A stretch of DNA of 64,000 nt from Natronomonas halophila. GTDB lineage: Archaea > Halobacteriota > Halobacteria > Halobacteriales > Haloarculaceae. A program made the position numbers and the translations under genes. The stretch is from assembly GCF_013391085.1 (NCBI RefSeq), contig NZ_CP058334.1, positions 2,108,001 through 2,172,000 on the forward strand, in the 5' to 3' direction. Each line of letters opens with the position of its first letter. Position 1 is the first letter of the stretch. Shown here in pieces: positions 33,283 through 41,086 of this stretch. The notes below the pieces were generated by a model. That model was not told where the DNA came from. It worked only from the letters and a program-made list of their open reading frames with translations, and ran no database searches.

Positions 33283-33747
33283 ATGTTTACCCCCGACGAG
33301 CTGGCCGGCATCGTCGACCTCTTCGGGGCGTTGACCCGCGAGGAACTCGGCTCGGCCTGCTCGGAGTTGGCCTACCGGCGGGGCGAGGACCCGCCCGAAG
33401 ACGCCGTCGAGACGGCGCTTTCGGAGTTCGCACTCGTGCGGTTCGACGCCGACGGCGACACGGACGAACTGCTCGCGCCCGGGCCGGCGGCGTTTCCGAC
33501 GCTCCCGGAGGGCGCCGAGGACCTGCCGCACATCCTCGACGTCGAGACGCGGTCGGTCGACCGGGCGACGGTGGCGCGGGCGGCCGAAGAACGCCTGCGA
33601 ACCGAGGCCGCGCAGGCGGTCAGCGCCGGCGATACCGAGCGGGCCGACGAACTGCTCGATATCAGCTACGATATCGAGGCGTGGGGCGGCGTCGACCTCT
33701 CGGGGGTTCGGGACCGCCTCGACGACGCGGACAACAAGACAAACTAA
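33283..33747 (+). CDS. Conserved haloarchaeal protein (DUF7109-like)
   Basis: 154 residues, acidic, mainly helical. MFTPDELAGIVDLFGALTRE and a middle ending FPTLPEGAEDLPHILDVETR are the clearest blocks. I associate it with DUF7109, from memory. It lies 16 bases upstream of the CoA pyrophosphatase-like NUDIX gene and is probably co-transcribed with it. Function unknown. Confidence 0.65.
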   Translation: MFTPDELAGIVDLFGALTREELGSACSELAYRRGEDPPEDAVETALSEFALVRFDADGDTDELLAPGPAAFPTLPEGAEDLPHILDVETRSVDRATVARAAEERLRTEAAQAVSAGDTERADELLDISYDIEAWGGVDLSGVRDRLDDADNKTN

Positions 33748-33763
33748 GAGCGCCCGGCCCGAC

Positions 33764-34372
33764 ATGCCCGACATGGACTGGGAGCGGGTGATGGCACACG
33801 AGCCGGCTGCCCTCGACGGCGAGGAACGTGATGCGGCCGTCCTCGTGCCGATTATCACCCGCGGCGACGACCATCACCTCGTGTTCACCAAGCGCGCCGA
33901 CCACCTCGGTGAGCATCCGGGTCAGATGAGTTTCCCGGGCGGCGGCCGCGAACCCAGCGACGCCGACCTCGAGGCGACGGCCAAACGCGAAGCCGACGAG
34001 GAAATCGGCCTCCGGCCCGAGGAGGTGGAGGTGGTCGGCCGCCTCGACGACATTCCGACGGTCACCGACTACCGCGTCCGGCCGTTCGTCGCGCGGGTGC
34101 CGGACCGCGAATACACACCCGACGAGCGGGAGGTGGCCGAAATCGCAGTGCTGTCCCTCGATGACCTGACGGACCTCGACAACTACGAATCCGAGCGGCG
34201 GGACCACCAGCACCACGGCGCGATTCGCATCCACTTCTTCCGGGTCGACGGCTACACCGTCTGGGGCGCGACCGGCCGGATGCTCGTGCAGTTCCTCGAA
34301 CTGGCGACCGACTGGGAGATGCCCGAGGAGGTCGACCGGGTGGTCGACCCCGACGCCGAGTTTCCGGTGTGA
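33764..34372 (+). CDS. NUDIX hydrolase, CoA pyrophosphatase-like
   Basis: 202 residues. The CoA-hydrolase upstream motif TKRADHLGEHPGQMSFPGG (about 42-60) runs into a NUDIX box GGGREPSDADL...READEEIGL (59-83) with the REaxEE metal ligands intact. Such enzymes cleave CoA or related nucleoside diphosphates to 3',5'-ADP and phosphopantetheine. A start at the ATG 33773 is also possible. Substrate is inferred from the CoA motif. Confidence 0.88.
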   Translation: MPDMDWERVMAHEPAALDGEERDAAVLVPIITRGDDHHLVFTKRADHLGEHPGQMSFPGGGREPSDADLEATAKREADEEIGLRPEEVEVVGRLDDIPTVTDYRVRPFVARVPDREYTPDEREVAEIAVLSLDDLTDLDNYESERRDHQHHGAIRIHFFRVDGYTVWGATGRMLVQFLELATDWEMPEEVDRVVDPDAEFPV

Positions 34373-34386
34373 GGCGGTGTCGGCGG

Positions 34387-34614
34387 TTATTCGGCCGGTC
34401 CGTCCGCGCTCCCGTCGGGGGTCCCCGCGAGCAGGACCACGAGCGCCCCGACCGCGGTTAGCCCGCCGCCGACCCTGCCGACGGAGACGGCGAACGTCTC
34501 GTATCCTCGAACCGCGTTCGCGATATCGGCGAGCAGGAACACACAGAGGCCCAGTTGCATCACGATGACGAGCCGCAACACGCGTGCTGAACGGTCGAAC
34601 TGTATGGAGGGCAT
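34387..34614 (-). CDS. Small two-helix membrane protein
   Basis: 75 residues from the ATG at 34614 (MPSIQFDRSARVLRLV). Two predicted membrane helices, about 15-37 and 45-66 (VIVMQLGLCVFLLADIANAV; VGGGLTAVGALVVLLAG), and a short acidic tail. The longer frame to 34689 lacks support. Divergent from rpl37ae. Function unknown. Confidence 0.6.
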   Translation of the reverse strand: MPSIQFDRSARVLRLVIVMQLGLCVFLLADIANAVRGYETFAVSVGRVGGGLTAVGALVVLLAGTPDGSADGPAE

Positions 34615-34733
34615 GGCTGACGGTTCCGCGAAAACGTAGGAATCTCTTGTGGTTCCGTTAACGCGGCGACCGCGTCCGCTGACGCCCACAAAACGTGGGG
34701 TTTATCCGTTCGCTTGGTGGAATATATGATACT

Positions 34734-34997
34734 ATGGCCAAACGAGGAAAGACCGGGAGCGCCGGCCGATTCGGCGCACGATACGGGCGTGTTGCCCGCC
34801 GCCGCGTCGCTGAAATCGAAGAGGACATGGAAGACGCGACGGTCGACGGCGACAACGTCAAGCGCGTCGGCACGGGCATCTGGGTCAACGAGGAGACCGG
34901 TGAGAAGTTCACCGGTGGCGCCTACCGACCCCAGACGCCGGCCGGCGAGACCGTCACGCGCTCCATCCGCGCGGCGCTCGGCGAAGACGAGGAATAA
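34734..34997 (+). CDS. rpl37ae: Large ribosomal subunit protein L37Ae (eL43)
   Basis: 87 residues. The family N-terminus [20 protein letters not shown] and the central [21 protein letters not shown] identify L37Ae. The four zinc-ribbon cysteines found in most archaeal and eukaryotic versions are absent: the region usually CPxCG reads TVDGDNVKR and the second pair reads VNEETGEK. The protein must fold without zinc. TTTATC at 34701 is a suitable TATA box 33 bases upstream. First gene of a cluster with rpoP, pcc1, pfdB and a DUF3194 gene. Confidence 0.93.
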   Translation: MAKRGKTGSAGRFGARYGRVARRRVAEIEEDMEDATVDGDNVKRVGTGIWVNEETGEKFTGGAYRPQTPAGETVTRSIRAALGEDEE

Positions 34998-35006
34998 CGA
35001 CTCCCC

Positions 35007-35141
35007 ATGAGCTACAAGTGTTCCCGCTGTAAGCGCGACGTCGAACTCGACGAGTACGGCGGCGTGCGCTGTCCGTACTGCGGCCACCGCGTCCTCCTGA
35101 AGGAGCGGAGCCGCGACATCAAGGAAGTCGACGTTCAGTAG
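35007..35141 (+). CDS. rpoP: DNA-directed RNA polymerase subunit P (Rpo12)
   Basis: 44 residues. The zinc ribbon of archaeal RNA polymerase subunit [13 protein letters not shown] near the start and [17 protein letters not shown] after it, giving cysteines at 5, 8, 22 and 25. It lies nine bases after rpl37ae and one base before the GTG of pcc1. The short length is normal for this RPB12-like subunit. Confidence 0.95.
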   Translation: MSYKCSRCKRDVELDEYGGVRCPYCGHRVLLKERSRDIKEVDVQ

Positions 35142-35142
35142 C

Positions 35143-35394
35143 GTGCACACCGCCGAGTTCGTTTTCCGCTACGATACGCCCCGAGCGGCCGCGCTGGTCG
35201 CCGACGCCATCGCACAGGAGGCGGGCGAAATCGACGGCGGCCGCTCGTCGGCGACGGTCCGCCGGGAGGGCGAGGAAGTGTTCGTCGACGTCGACGCCGA
35301 CGACCTCGTGGCGTTGCGGGCCGGCATGAACACCTGGAGCACGCTCGTTGAGGTGGCCGAGCGGGCCGCATCGGCCGGCGGCGCGCGGGTCTGA
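35143..35394 (+). CDS. pcc1: KEOPS complex subunit Pcc1
   Basis: 83 residues from a GTG start directly after rpoP. Matches the small dimeric Pcc1 subunit of KEOPS (FRYDTPRAAALVADAIAQE; DLVALRAGMNTWSTLVEVAE), which with Kae1, Bud32 and Cgi121 makes the t6A modification of tRNAs reading ANN codons. Gene position next to rpl37ae-rpoP and prefoldin is a conserved archaeal arrangement. Confidence 0.9.
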   Translation: MHTAEFVFRYDTPRAAALVADAIAQEAGEIDGGRSSATVRREGEEVFVDVDADDLVALRAGMNTWSTLVEVAERAASAGGARV

Positions 35395-35457
35395 CGGGCG
35401 TGCGGCCGCTGGCGCCGAAAGCATGGCTTTTTCAGTATTCATCCCGACGCGTAGAGT

Positions 35458-35856
35458 ATGCAGGGTAACCTACCGCCTGAGGCCCAGGAGAAAATCGAAG
35501 AGCTCCAGGACCTTCAGGAGACGGCACAGCAGGTCGCACAGCAGAAACAGCAGGCCGAAACGCAGCTGCAGGAGTCCCGCAACGCGCTGGACACCCTCGA
35601 CGACATCGAGGGCGACACCCAGATGTACCGCGAAGTCGGCGAACTCCTCATCGAGACCGGCTACGACGAGGCCTACGAGGACCTCGAAGAGAAGGTCGAC
35701 AGCCTCGAAGTCCGCACCGAGACCCTCGAAAAGCAGGAAGAGCGCGTCCAAGAGCAGTTCGAGAGCCTGCAGGAAGAGCTCCAGCAGATGCTGCAGGGCG
35801 GCGCGGGCGGCGGCGGTCCGATGGGCCCCGGCGGCCCGGGCGCCGGCGGCGACTAA
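35458..35856 (+). CDS. pfdB: Prefoldin subunit beta
   Basis: 132 residues. Two long coiled-coil helices (about 8-50 and 75-110) flank the short beta-hairpin segment ([20 protein letters not shown]), the standard beta-prefoldin layout. The Gly-rich C-terminal tail is typical of haloarchaeal versions. Prefoldin hands unfolded proteins to the thermosome. Overlaps none, but the next gene starts three bases after its stop. Confidence 0.95.
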   Translation: MQGNLPPEAQEKIEELQDLQETAQQVAQQKQQAETQLQESRNALDTLDDIEGDTQMYREVGELLIETGYDEAYEDLEEKVDSLEVRTETLEKQEERVQEQFESLQEELQQMLQGGAGGGGPMGPGGPGAGGD

Positions 35857-35859
35857 GCC

Positions 35860-36108
35860 GTGACTGACGCGGAACCGACCGACGAGGAAATCGTCGAGGC
35901 CGCCTCGGACGCCGCCGAAGGCGTCATCCTCGACCGCTACAAGCAGTCCGATGTCGAGGACATGGACGTGACCGTCCGATTCGAGGACGGCACCCTCGAC
36001 GTGGACGTCTACCTCAACGCTCCCGAAGAGCCGGACCCCGCCGTCGTGGCACAAGAGGCCGTCGAGGCCGCCGAAGCCGCGGTCGACGAACTCTTCGAGG
36101 AGGCCTGA
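35860..36108 (+). CDS. DUF3194 family protein
   Basis: 82 residues from a GTG start. Acidic, with the family-like block DMDVTVRFEDGTLDVDVYLN. DUF3194 genes are regularly found directly behind prefoldin beta in euryarchaea, so a link to protein folding is plausible but untested. Last gene of the rpl37ae cluster. Confidence 0.85.
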   Translation: MTDAEPTDEEIVEAASDAAEGVILDRYKQSDVEDMDVTVRFEDGTLDVDVYLNAPEEPDPAVVAQEAVEAAEAAVDELFEEA

Positions 36109-36155
36109 GGCCCCTTTCTTTCTATCGACGCCCGCGCCGATAGCGGCCACTGTCC

Positions 36156-38012
36156 TCAGCCGGCCAGCAGGAACACGAGCAGGCTAATCGCCATCGCCGC
36201 GCCGACGACGACGAGCAGGAAGGCGCCGCCGATCTGGACCATCGCGTTGGCCGTCGAGGCCAGCGTCTCGGTGCGGTCGTTGCCGAAGACGGTCACGTCG
36301 GCGTGTTCGACGGCCATCCCGGCTTCGACGGGTTCGAGGTCGTCTTTCGCCTCGTCGATGAGGTCTTCGACCAGTCCGACGAGTTCGTCGACATCGATGG
36401 CTTCGCCGACCTGATTGGTGGCGTCCATCGTGTTGACGACGTGGTTGTCGGTGGTCATCACCTCGGCCTCGTCGGCGTCGATGGCGGCCAGTAGTTCCTC
36501 GCGAAGGCCGGGTTCCATGTTGTTGCCGTCGACCAGGACGTAGGCCGTCCGCTGATCGTCGACCTCGGTAATGGCGGCCCGGACGCCGAGCGGACCGATG
36601 CCGTCTTCGGGGTCCCAGTCGGTGGGGTCCCACGCGACGCCGACCCGAAGCCGGCCGCTGTCGGCGTCGACGAGTTCCTCGCCGAGGCGGTCGGCGGCGG
36701 CCATCATGTCGAAAGAGCGCTGGGAACCGGGGACGACGTGGCCGAGGTCCTCGCCCTCCAGCCCGTTGTTGCAGTTGTGGGCGTCGACGAGCATGACGTC
36801 CCCCAGCCCCGACCCGCGGGCCTCCGAGGCCGTCGAGAGGCCGACGGCGAAATCCACGTCGTCGGCGAAGCCGGGCGCGTGGGTGGCGACGACCAGCGCG
36901 TCGTCGCCGACGGCCTGACCCAGCAGTTTCGATTCGCCCTCCTGTTCGCGGAGCGCGTGGGTCGCGTCCTCGGTGTAGTCGATGCGGTCGTGGGCTTCTT
37001 CGGCGGCGTCGACGAGCGTGTCGACTTCGCGTTCGGTGACGAGGTTGAAGTCGTGGCCGGCGGTGGCGTGTGGCGGGAAAGCCAGCCCCTCGGCGCTTCG
37101 GGCGATGCGCTCGGGGAGGTTGCCGCCGCCGATTTCGCCCATCGGGCCGGGATGAATCATCGGGAGGACGAACCGGGCCTTCTCGGTGCCGTCCTCGCCG
37201 CGGATACCCATGACGGTGACCGGGACGACGGCGTCCTCGCCCAACTGCTCGAAGAACTGTTCGAGTTCGTCGGAGCCCTCGGCGATGTGGCCGATGAAGC
37301 CGCGGATGAAATCCAGCACGGAGACGCCGAGGCTCTGTCGCCACGGGCGGTCGATTGTGATGAGAAAGACGTGGACGGCGGAGGCATAGAGGACGCAGAT
37401 GGCCGCGAGGACGAGGAAGTCCTCCGGGCGGATGATGAGCAGTTCCGGCGGGGCCTCTTCCGGTTGGGCGAGATAGGCGTTCAAAAGCGGGCCGCCGACC
37501 TCCAGATACCGGAGGGTGCCGCTGTAGACGAACAGGAGCGCGGCGGTGACGACGGTCTGGATGCTCGCGGGCAGCGCCGCCACGAGCAGCGAGCGCCGGG
37601 AGATGGCCATGATGACGAACAGGCGGAACGCGAAGATGGAGGCCAGCGCGACCAACAGCGCGTCGAAGACGAACGTCTGGCCGAGGTCGGCGACCAGCGC
37701 GACGACCGCCGCCACGACGAGGAAGACGACGACGATGACCTCACAGAGCAGCGCCAAGAGCGCCGAGCGGTTGTGCGTCATCCGGCCGCCGAGCAACTGG
37801 TCGACCCACGGGGTGAGGAAGGTCGCGGCGACGGTCGGGATGCCGATATACACCAGTCCCTGATAGGCGTCGTCGAGGACGAACTGGTAATCGAAGGCGG
37901 CGACCCCGACGACCGCCGCGAGCAACAGGGCGAAAAACAGGCTGGCCGACCAGTCGGGCGCCCGGAAGACGAACCGGGACAGCGCGGCGAGGTCGCCCTG
38001 CGTCTGCGTCAT
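36156..38012 (-). CDS. DUF2070 family membrane protein
   Basis: 618 residues. Six or seven membrane helices occupy about residues 22-235, then a large soluble domain (ILPMIHPGPMGEIGGGNLPE; DVMLVDAHNCNNGLEG; VLVDGNNMEPGLREEL), and one or two helices at the very C-terminus. Conserved His and Asp residues in the soluble domain (HPGPMGEIGG, VDAHNC) look catalytic. Found widely in archaea; function unknown. Convergent with the DUF3194 gene. Confidence 0.85.
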   Translation of the reverse strand: MTQTQGDLAALSRFVFRAPDWSASLFFALLLAAVVGVAAFDYQFVLDDAYQGLVYIGIPTVAATFLTPWVDQLLGGRMTHNRSALLALLCEVIVVVFLVVAAVVALVADLGQTFVFDALLVALASIFAFRLFVIMAISRRSLLVAALPASIQTVVTAALLFVYSGTLRYLEVGGPLLNAYLAQPEEAPPELLIIRPEDFLVLAAICVLYASAVHVFLITIDRPWRQSLGVSVLDFIRGFIGHIAEGSDELEQFFEQLGEDAVVPVTVMGIRGEDGTEKARFVLPMIHPGPMGEIGGGNLPERIARSAEGLAFPPHATAGHDFNLVTEREVDTLVDAAEEAHDRIDYTEDATHALREQEGESKLLGQAVGDDALVVATHAPGFADDVDFAVGLSTASEARGSGLGDVMLVDAHNCNNGLEGEDLGHVVPGSQRSFDMMAAADRLGEELVDADSGRLRVGVAWDPTDWDPEDGIGPLGVRAAITEVDDQRTAYVLVDGNNMEPGLREELLAAIDADEAEVMTTDNHVVNTMDATNQVGEAIDVDELVGLVEDLIDEAKDDLEPVEAGMAVEHADVTVFGNDRTETLASTANAMVQIGGAFLLVVVGAAMAISLLVFLLAG

Positions 38013-38132
38013 TAGGCGAATGAGGGGTATGGATGCGGTTAAAAGGCTCGGGAGCGGATTCGCCGCCCGCTCCCGTCGTCCGGCGAAAGCGGATGGCGGT
38101 CAGTATTTCCGTCCGAACCACCACGATTCGGT

Positions 38133-38756
38133 ATGGACTTCGACGTCGACGCGTGGCGCGAGGAACTGCAGTCCTACCGCGCCCAGAAGGACGACCAGTT
38201 CGCGTCCTCGCGGCAGTCGCCGCTGCCGCCCGAGGAGCGCGAGGACTTCGACGGCCTCGATTACTTCGACCCCGACCCCGACTACCGGGTCGAGGCGACC
38301 GTCGAACTCGTCGACAGCGACGAGACGGTGACGATGGAGACGACCGCCGACGGCGAACAGCTCTACGAGCGCGCCGCGCGCCTCCACTTCGAACTGGCGG
38401 ACGCCAGCGGCGAAACTGACGAGCACACGCTCGTGGCCTACCAGCGCGTCGACCACGAGGGCGGGTCGCTGTTCGTCCCGTTCCGCGACAAGACGACGGG
38501 CCAGCAGACCTACCCCGGCGGTCGGTACATGGAACTGCACACGGAGGGCGCGTCGCGAAGCGACGCGAATTCGTCGAGCGGGGAGCAAAGCGACCCGCGA
38601 GACGGCGAACTGGAAGACGGCGCGACGGTCCCGCTGGATTTCAACCTCGCGTACAGCCCCTTCTGTGCCTACAGCGAGGCCTACGAGTGCCCGCTGCCGC
38701 CGCAGGAGAACTGGCTGGAGGTCGCGGTGGCCGCCGGCGAGCGCTACGAGGACTAA
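38133..38756 (+). CDS. DUF1684 family protein with internal insertion
   Basis: 207 residues. DUF1684 features: RYMEL and then DFNLAYSPFCAYSEAYECPL and PPQENWLEVAVAAGER at the C-terminus, which form a conserved cysteine- and proline-rich end. Between the two, about residues 139-160, lies a serine- and arginine-rich piece (GASRSDANSSSGEQSDPRDG) that the family does not normally have; its DNA is palindromic (see 38549-38598). The family is uncharacterised. Soluble, cytoplasmic. Confidence 0.85.
   Translation: MDFDVDAWREELQSYRAQKDDQFASSRQSPLPPEEREDFDGLDYFDPDPDYRVEATVELVDSDETVTMETTADGEQLYERAARLHFELADASGETDEHTLVAYQRVDHEGGSLFVPFRDKTTGQQTYPGGRYMELHTEGASRSDANSSSGEQSDPRDGELEDGATVPLDFNLAYSPFCAYSEAYECPLPPQENWLEVAVAAGERYED
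38549..38598 (+). repeat. Palindromic in-frame insertion inside the DUF1684 gene
   Basis: A perfect inverted repeat CGCGTCGC-GAA-GCGACGCG (38549-38567) is followed by GCGGG (38578-38582) paired with CCCGC (38594-38598). The segment keeps the reading frame and adds about 21 hydrophilic residues at a loop position. It resembles the in-frame palindromic elements known in Rickettsia, but no such class is established for this locus. Confidence 0.55.
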
Positions 38757-38785
38757 CTTTAGTTCGCGCATCGCGTAGCGGGCGT

Positions 38786-39217
38786 ATGCTACCCGATACG
38801 GCGTGGGAGCGGCATTCGAACCCGAAAAGCGGGTGGACGCGCCTGCTCGCGTATCCGGCGCTGATACTCGGTATTTATACCCGGAAGTGGGTCGCACTCG
38901 GAGCGACGCTGCTGTTTATAGCGATTAACCCGGTGCTGTTCTCGGCGCCCGACGAGGAGCCGGACGACTGGATGTATCGCGGCGTGCTCGCCGAACGACA
39001 GTGGAGCGAGCGCGGCAAGCCCTTCGCCGGCTTGGGGTTTCCGCAGGTGTTGAGCCTCGTCCAGAGCGTCGCCTTCCTCGCCAACATCTACGCGGCTTAT
39101 AAACGAAAGCCGCTGGCGACGGCCGCGTCGACGGTGGCGACGATGGCGCTGAAACTCTGGTTCGTGAACGAACTGATACAGCGGTACGACCCGGAACTGG
39201 CGGCCGAAAGTGCGTAG
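38786..39217 (+). CDS. Small membrane protein (DUF6653-like)
   Basis: 143 residues. Two or three hydrophobic segments: LLAYPALILGIYTRKWVALG running into ATLLFIAINPVLFSAP, and TAASTVATMALKLWFVN. The block HSNPKSGWTRLLAYPALILG together with WERHSNP is the likely family signature; I believe this is DUF6653. Start at 38786 rather than 38687. Ends directly against the convergent methyltransferase gene. Confidence 0.65.
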   Translation: MLPDTAWERHSNPKSGWTRLLAYPALILGIYTRKWVALGATLLFIAINPVLFSAPDEEPDDWMYRGVLAERQWSERGKPFAGLGFPQVLSLVQSVAFLANIYAAYKRKPLATAASTVATMALKLWFVNELIQRYDPELAAESA

Positions 39218-39898
39218 TTACGGGACGACGCCGACCGTCAGTAGCGTCCCGTACTCCCGATACCGTTCGACCATGTCCTCGCGGGTCTCCCAGTCGTCGG
39301 TCGGGAACGCCTCGGCGGGCGGAATCTCGGTTTCGCGGTCCGGGATGGTGTCCTGTTCGGCGACGTGGAACCCCGCCTCGCGGAACGCCTCGCGGTACTG
39401 CTCGTAGTTCCACAGGGTCATGTCGATGGAAATCGACTCCTGCCACTCGTGGGTGTGCTCGCTTTCCTCGAAGTAGTTGACCGCACAGTAGAAGGTGCCG
39501 CCGGGGCGGATGACCCGCCGGAGTTCCTCGAGGGCGCCGACGGGGTCGGGCGCGTAGTAAAAGGCCTCCATCGAAAAGGCGTGGTCGATGCTGTCGTCGT
39601 CGAAGGGCAGCGACTGGAAATCCCCGACGACGTAGGCCACGTTGGGGTCGTCGGTGTAGGTGCGGGCGTTTCGGACCATCTCGGGGGCGCCGTCGAGGCC
39701 GTAGGCGCGGCCGGCGTTTTTCGCCTCCCGGAGGGCGCGGGCGGCGTAGCCGCTGCCACAGCCCAAATCGAGGACGGTGTCGCCTTCCTCGACGGGCATC
39801 CGCCCCAGCGCGTGCTTGGCGGTGTGCCAGTGCCGTTCTTCCATCCCCCGGTCTCGGCCCTCTGCGGCCCACGAATCGAACTCGGCGCGAACGCTCAT
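39218..39898 (-). CDS. Class I SAM-dependent methyltransferase
   Basis: 226 residues from the ATG at 39898. Motif I VLDLGCGSGYAARAL, the acidic loop residue in YGLDGAPEMV, and the post-motif region LPFDDDSIDHAFSMEAFYYA are those of UbiE/Methyltransf_11 enzymes. No substrate-specific feature is visible. The upstream extension to 40024 crosses the divergent promoter and is rejected. Confidence 0.87.
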   Translation of the reverse strand: MSVRAEFDSWAAEGRDRGMEERHWHTAKHALGRMPVEEGDTVLDLGCGSGYAARALREAKNAGRAYGLDGAPEMVRNARTYTDDPNVAYVVGDFQSLPFDDDSIDHAFSMEAFYYAPDPVGALEELRRVIRPGGTFYCAVNYFEESEHTHEWQESISIDMTLWNYEQYREAFREAGFHVAEQDTIPDRETEIPPAEAFPTDDWETREDMVERYREYGTLLTVGVVP

Positions 39899-39988
39899 AC
39901 CGGGCGTGGGGTCGCCGCGACCAAAACCGCCACGGCTTGCCGGCCGTGCCGCGCCGAACGGTCCGCCGTCGGCCCGCGGACGGCGGCG

Positions 39989-40017
39989 TTTATATTCGCC
40001 GGGCGACTGGATGGGAT
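39989..40017 (+). promoter_or_regulatory. TATA box region of the DUF2391-like gene
   Basis: TTTATAT at 39989-39995 lies 29 bases before the ATG at 40018, typical leaderless spacing. It fixes the start of the membrane protein gene. Confidence 0.55.
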
Positions 40018-40452
40018 ATGGCACGGCTTCGCCGCCCGAAAGCGAACTTCCGGCTGGCCGACTCCGCCCAGCAGGTCGTCGGCGGGTTCCTGCTTGCGGG
40101 CCCGTTCGTCGTCACCGAGGAGGTGTGGGTCCTCGCGGAGGACATGACGCTCGTCCAGTCGCTGTCGACGGCGGCCATCGTCTTCGCTATCGGCTACGCC
40201 GCGCTTTATAAGGCGGCCGGCCGCGACCCCGATGACGAATCGGATATCGCCGTCGGGATTCCGACGCGCTTTGCCTCGCTGATGGTCGTCTCCTACGGGT
40301 CGGTACTGGTGCTCGCGCTCTCGTTCGGTGCGCCCGGGACGTTTCTCGAGGGGATGCCGTGGCCCGAAATCGCCTTCGTCACGGCGCGTGCGGTCGGCGT
40401 CGGCGCGGTATTCAGCGTCGTCGGCGCCGCGACCGCTGACTCGGTGTTCTGA
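40018..40452 (+). CDS. Four-helix membrane protein (DUF2391-like)
   Basis: 144 residues with about four membrane helices: QVVGGFLLAGPFVVTEEVWV, AAIVFAIGYAALY, MVVSYGSVLVLALSFG and AVGVGAVFSVVGAATADSVF. The N-terminus RRPKANFRLADSAQQ is basic and cytoplasmic. It resembles DUF2391/TIGR02587-type proteins. Function unknown. Confidence 0.72.
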   Translation: MARLRRPKANFRLADSAQQVVGGFLLAGPFVVTEEVWVLAEDMTLVQSLSTAAIVFAIGYAALYKAAGRDPDDESDIAVGIPTRFASLMVVSYGSVLVLALSFGAPGTFLEGMPWPEIAFVTARAVGVGAVFSVVGAATADSVF

Positions 40453-40478
40453 GTTCGCCGATTTCGGCCCCGCCACAA

Positions 40479-40507
40479 TTTAAGACCACCGCGGTCCCGT
40501 ATCCGGC
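40479..40507 (+). promoter_or_regulatory. TATA box region of the DUF7090-like gene
   Basis: TTTAAG at 40479-40484, 29 bases before the ATG at 40508, matches the haloarchaeal TATA spacing seen at other genes in this window. Confidence 0.5.
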
Positions 40508-41086
40508 ATGGACTACGAACTCGCCATCGAGAACGCGCCCGATTCGGTTCCGGGCGGCACCGGCATCCTTCTCATCCACCCGAGCACCGGCGAGACGGAC
40601 CGGATCGACACGGAGTTTCTCAACACTGACACCGACCGGTTCCTCGTCATCTCCACGCGGACGACCGCCCGCGAGGTCCAGCAGAAACTCGAATACTACG
40701 GCGTCGACGAGGAGAAGGCCGACATCCTCGATACCCTCTCCGTAGAGCGGGGCTACTCGCGGCGCTCGTCGGACCGCGTCCACTACGTCTCCTCGCCGGA
40801 CGATTTGGCGGGCATCGTCGATATCACACGCGAGTTCCTGGCGGACCACGAGGGCAAGCGGCGCATCAGCCTCGATTCCGTGACGGAGATGGCCTACTAC
40901 GCCGACGAGGACCGCGCCCTCGAAGCCGTCGAGGAACTGCTGGAACTGCTCGAAACCCACGACGCCGTCGGCCTGTTCCACCTCTCCGAGGAGGTCCACG
41001 ACGCCGAGGACGTCGCCCGGTTCAAGGACCGCTTCGACGCCATCATCTACCTCGACGAGGACGGCACCATCGAGACCGACTTCTAA
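40508..41086 (+). CDS. RecA/KaiC-fold-like protein with degenerate P-loop (DUF7090-like)
   Basis: 192 residues. The order of strands and helices (ENAPDSVPGGTGILLIHPS; FLVISTRTTAREVQQKL; YYADEDRALEAVEELLELLE) follows a RecA/KaiC-like ATPase domain, but the Walker A position has GGTGILLIHP with no GKT/S. It therefore probably does not hydrolyse ATP. A few residues overlap at the 3' end with the convergent aldolase gene. I associate it with DUF7090, from memory. Possibly a partner or regulator of an active KaiC-like protein. Confidence 0.68.
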   Translation: MDYELAIENAPDSVPGGTGILLIHPSTGETDRIDTEFLNTDTDRFLVISTRTTAREVQQKLEYYGVDEEKADILDTLSVERGYSRRSSDRVHYVSSPDDLAGIVDITREFLADHEGKRRISLDSVTEMAYYADEDRALEAVEELLELLETHDAVGLFHLSEEVHDAEDVARFKDRFDAIIYLDEDGTIETDF

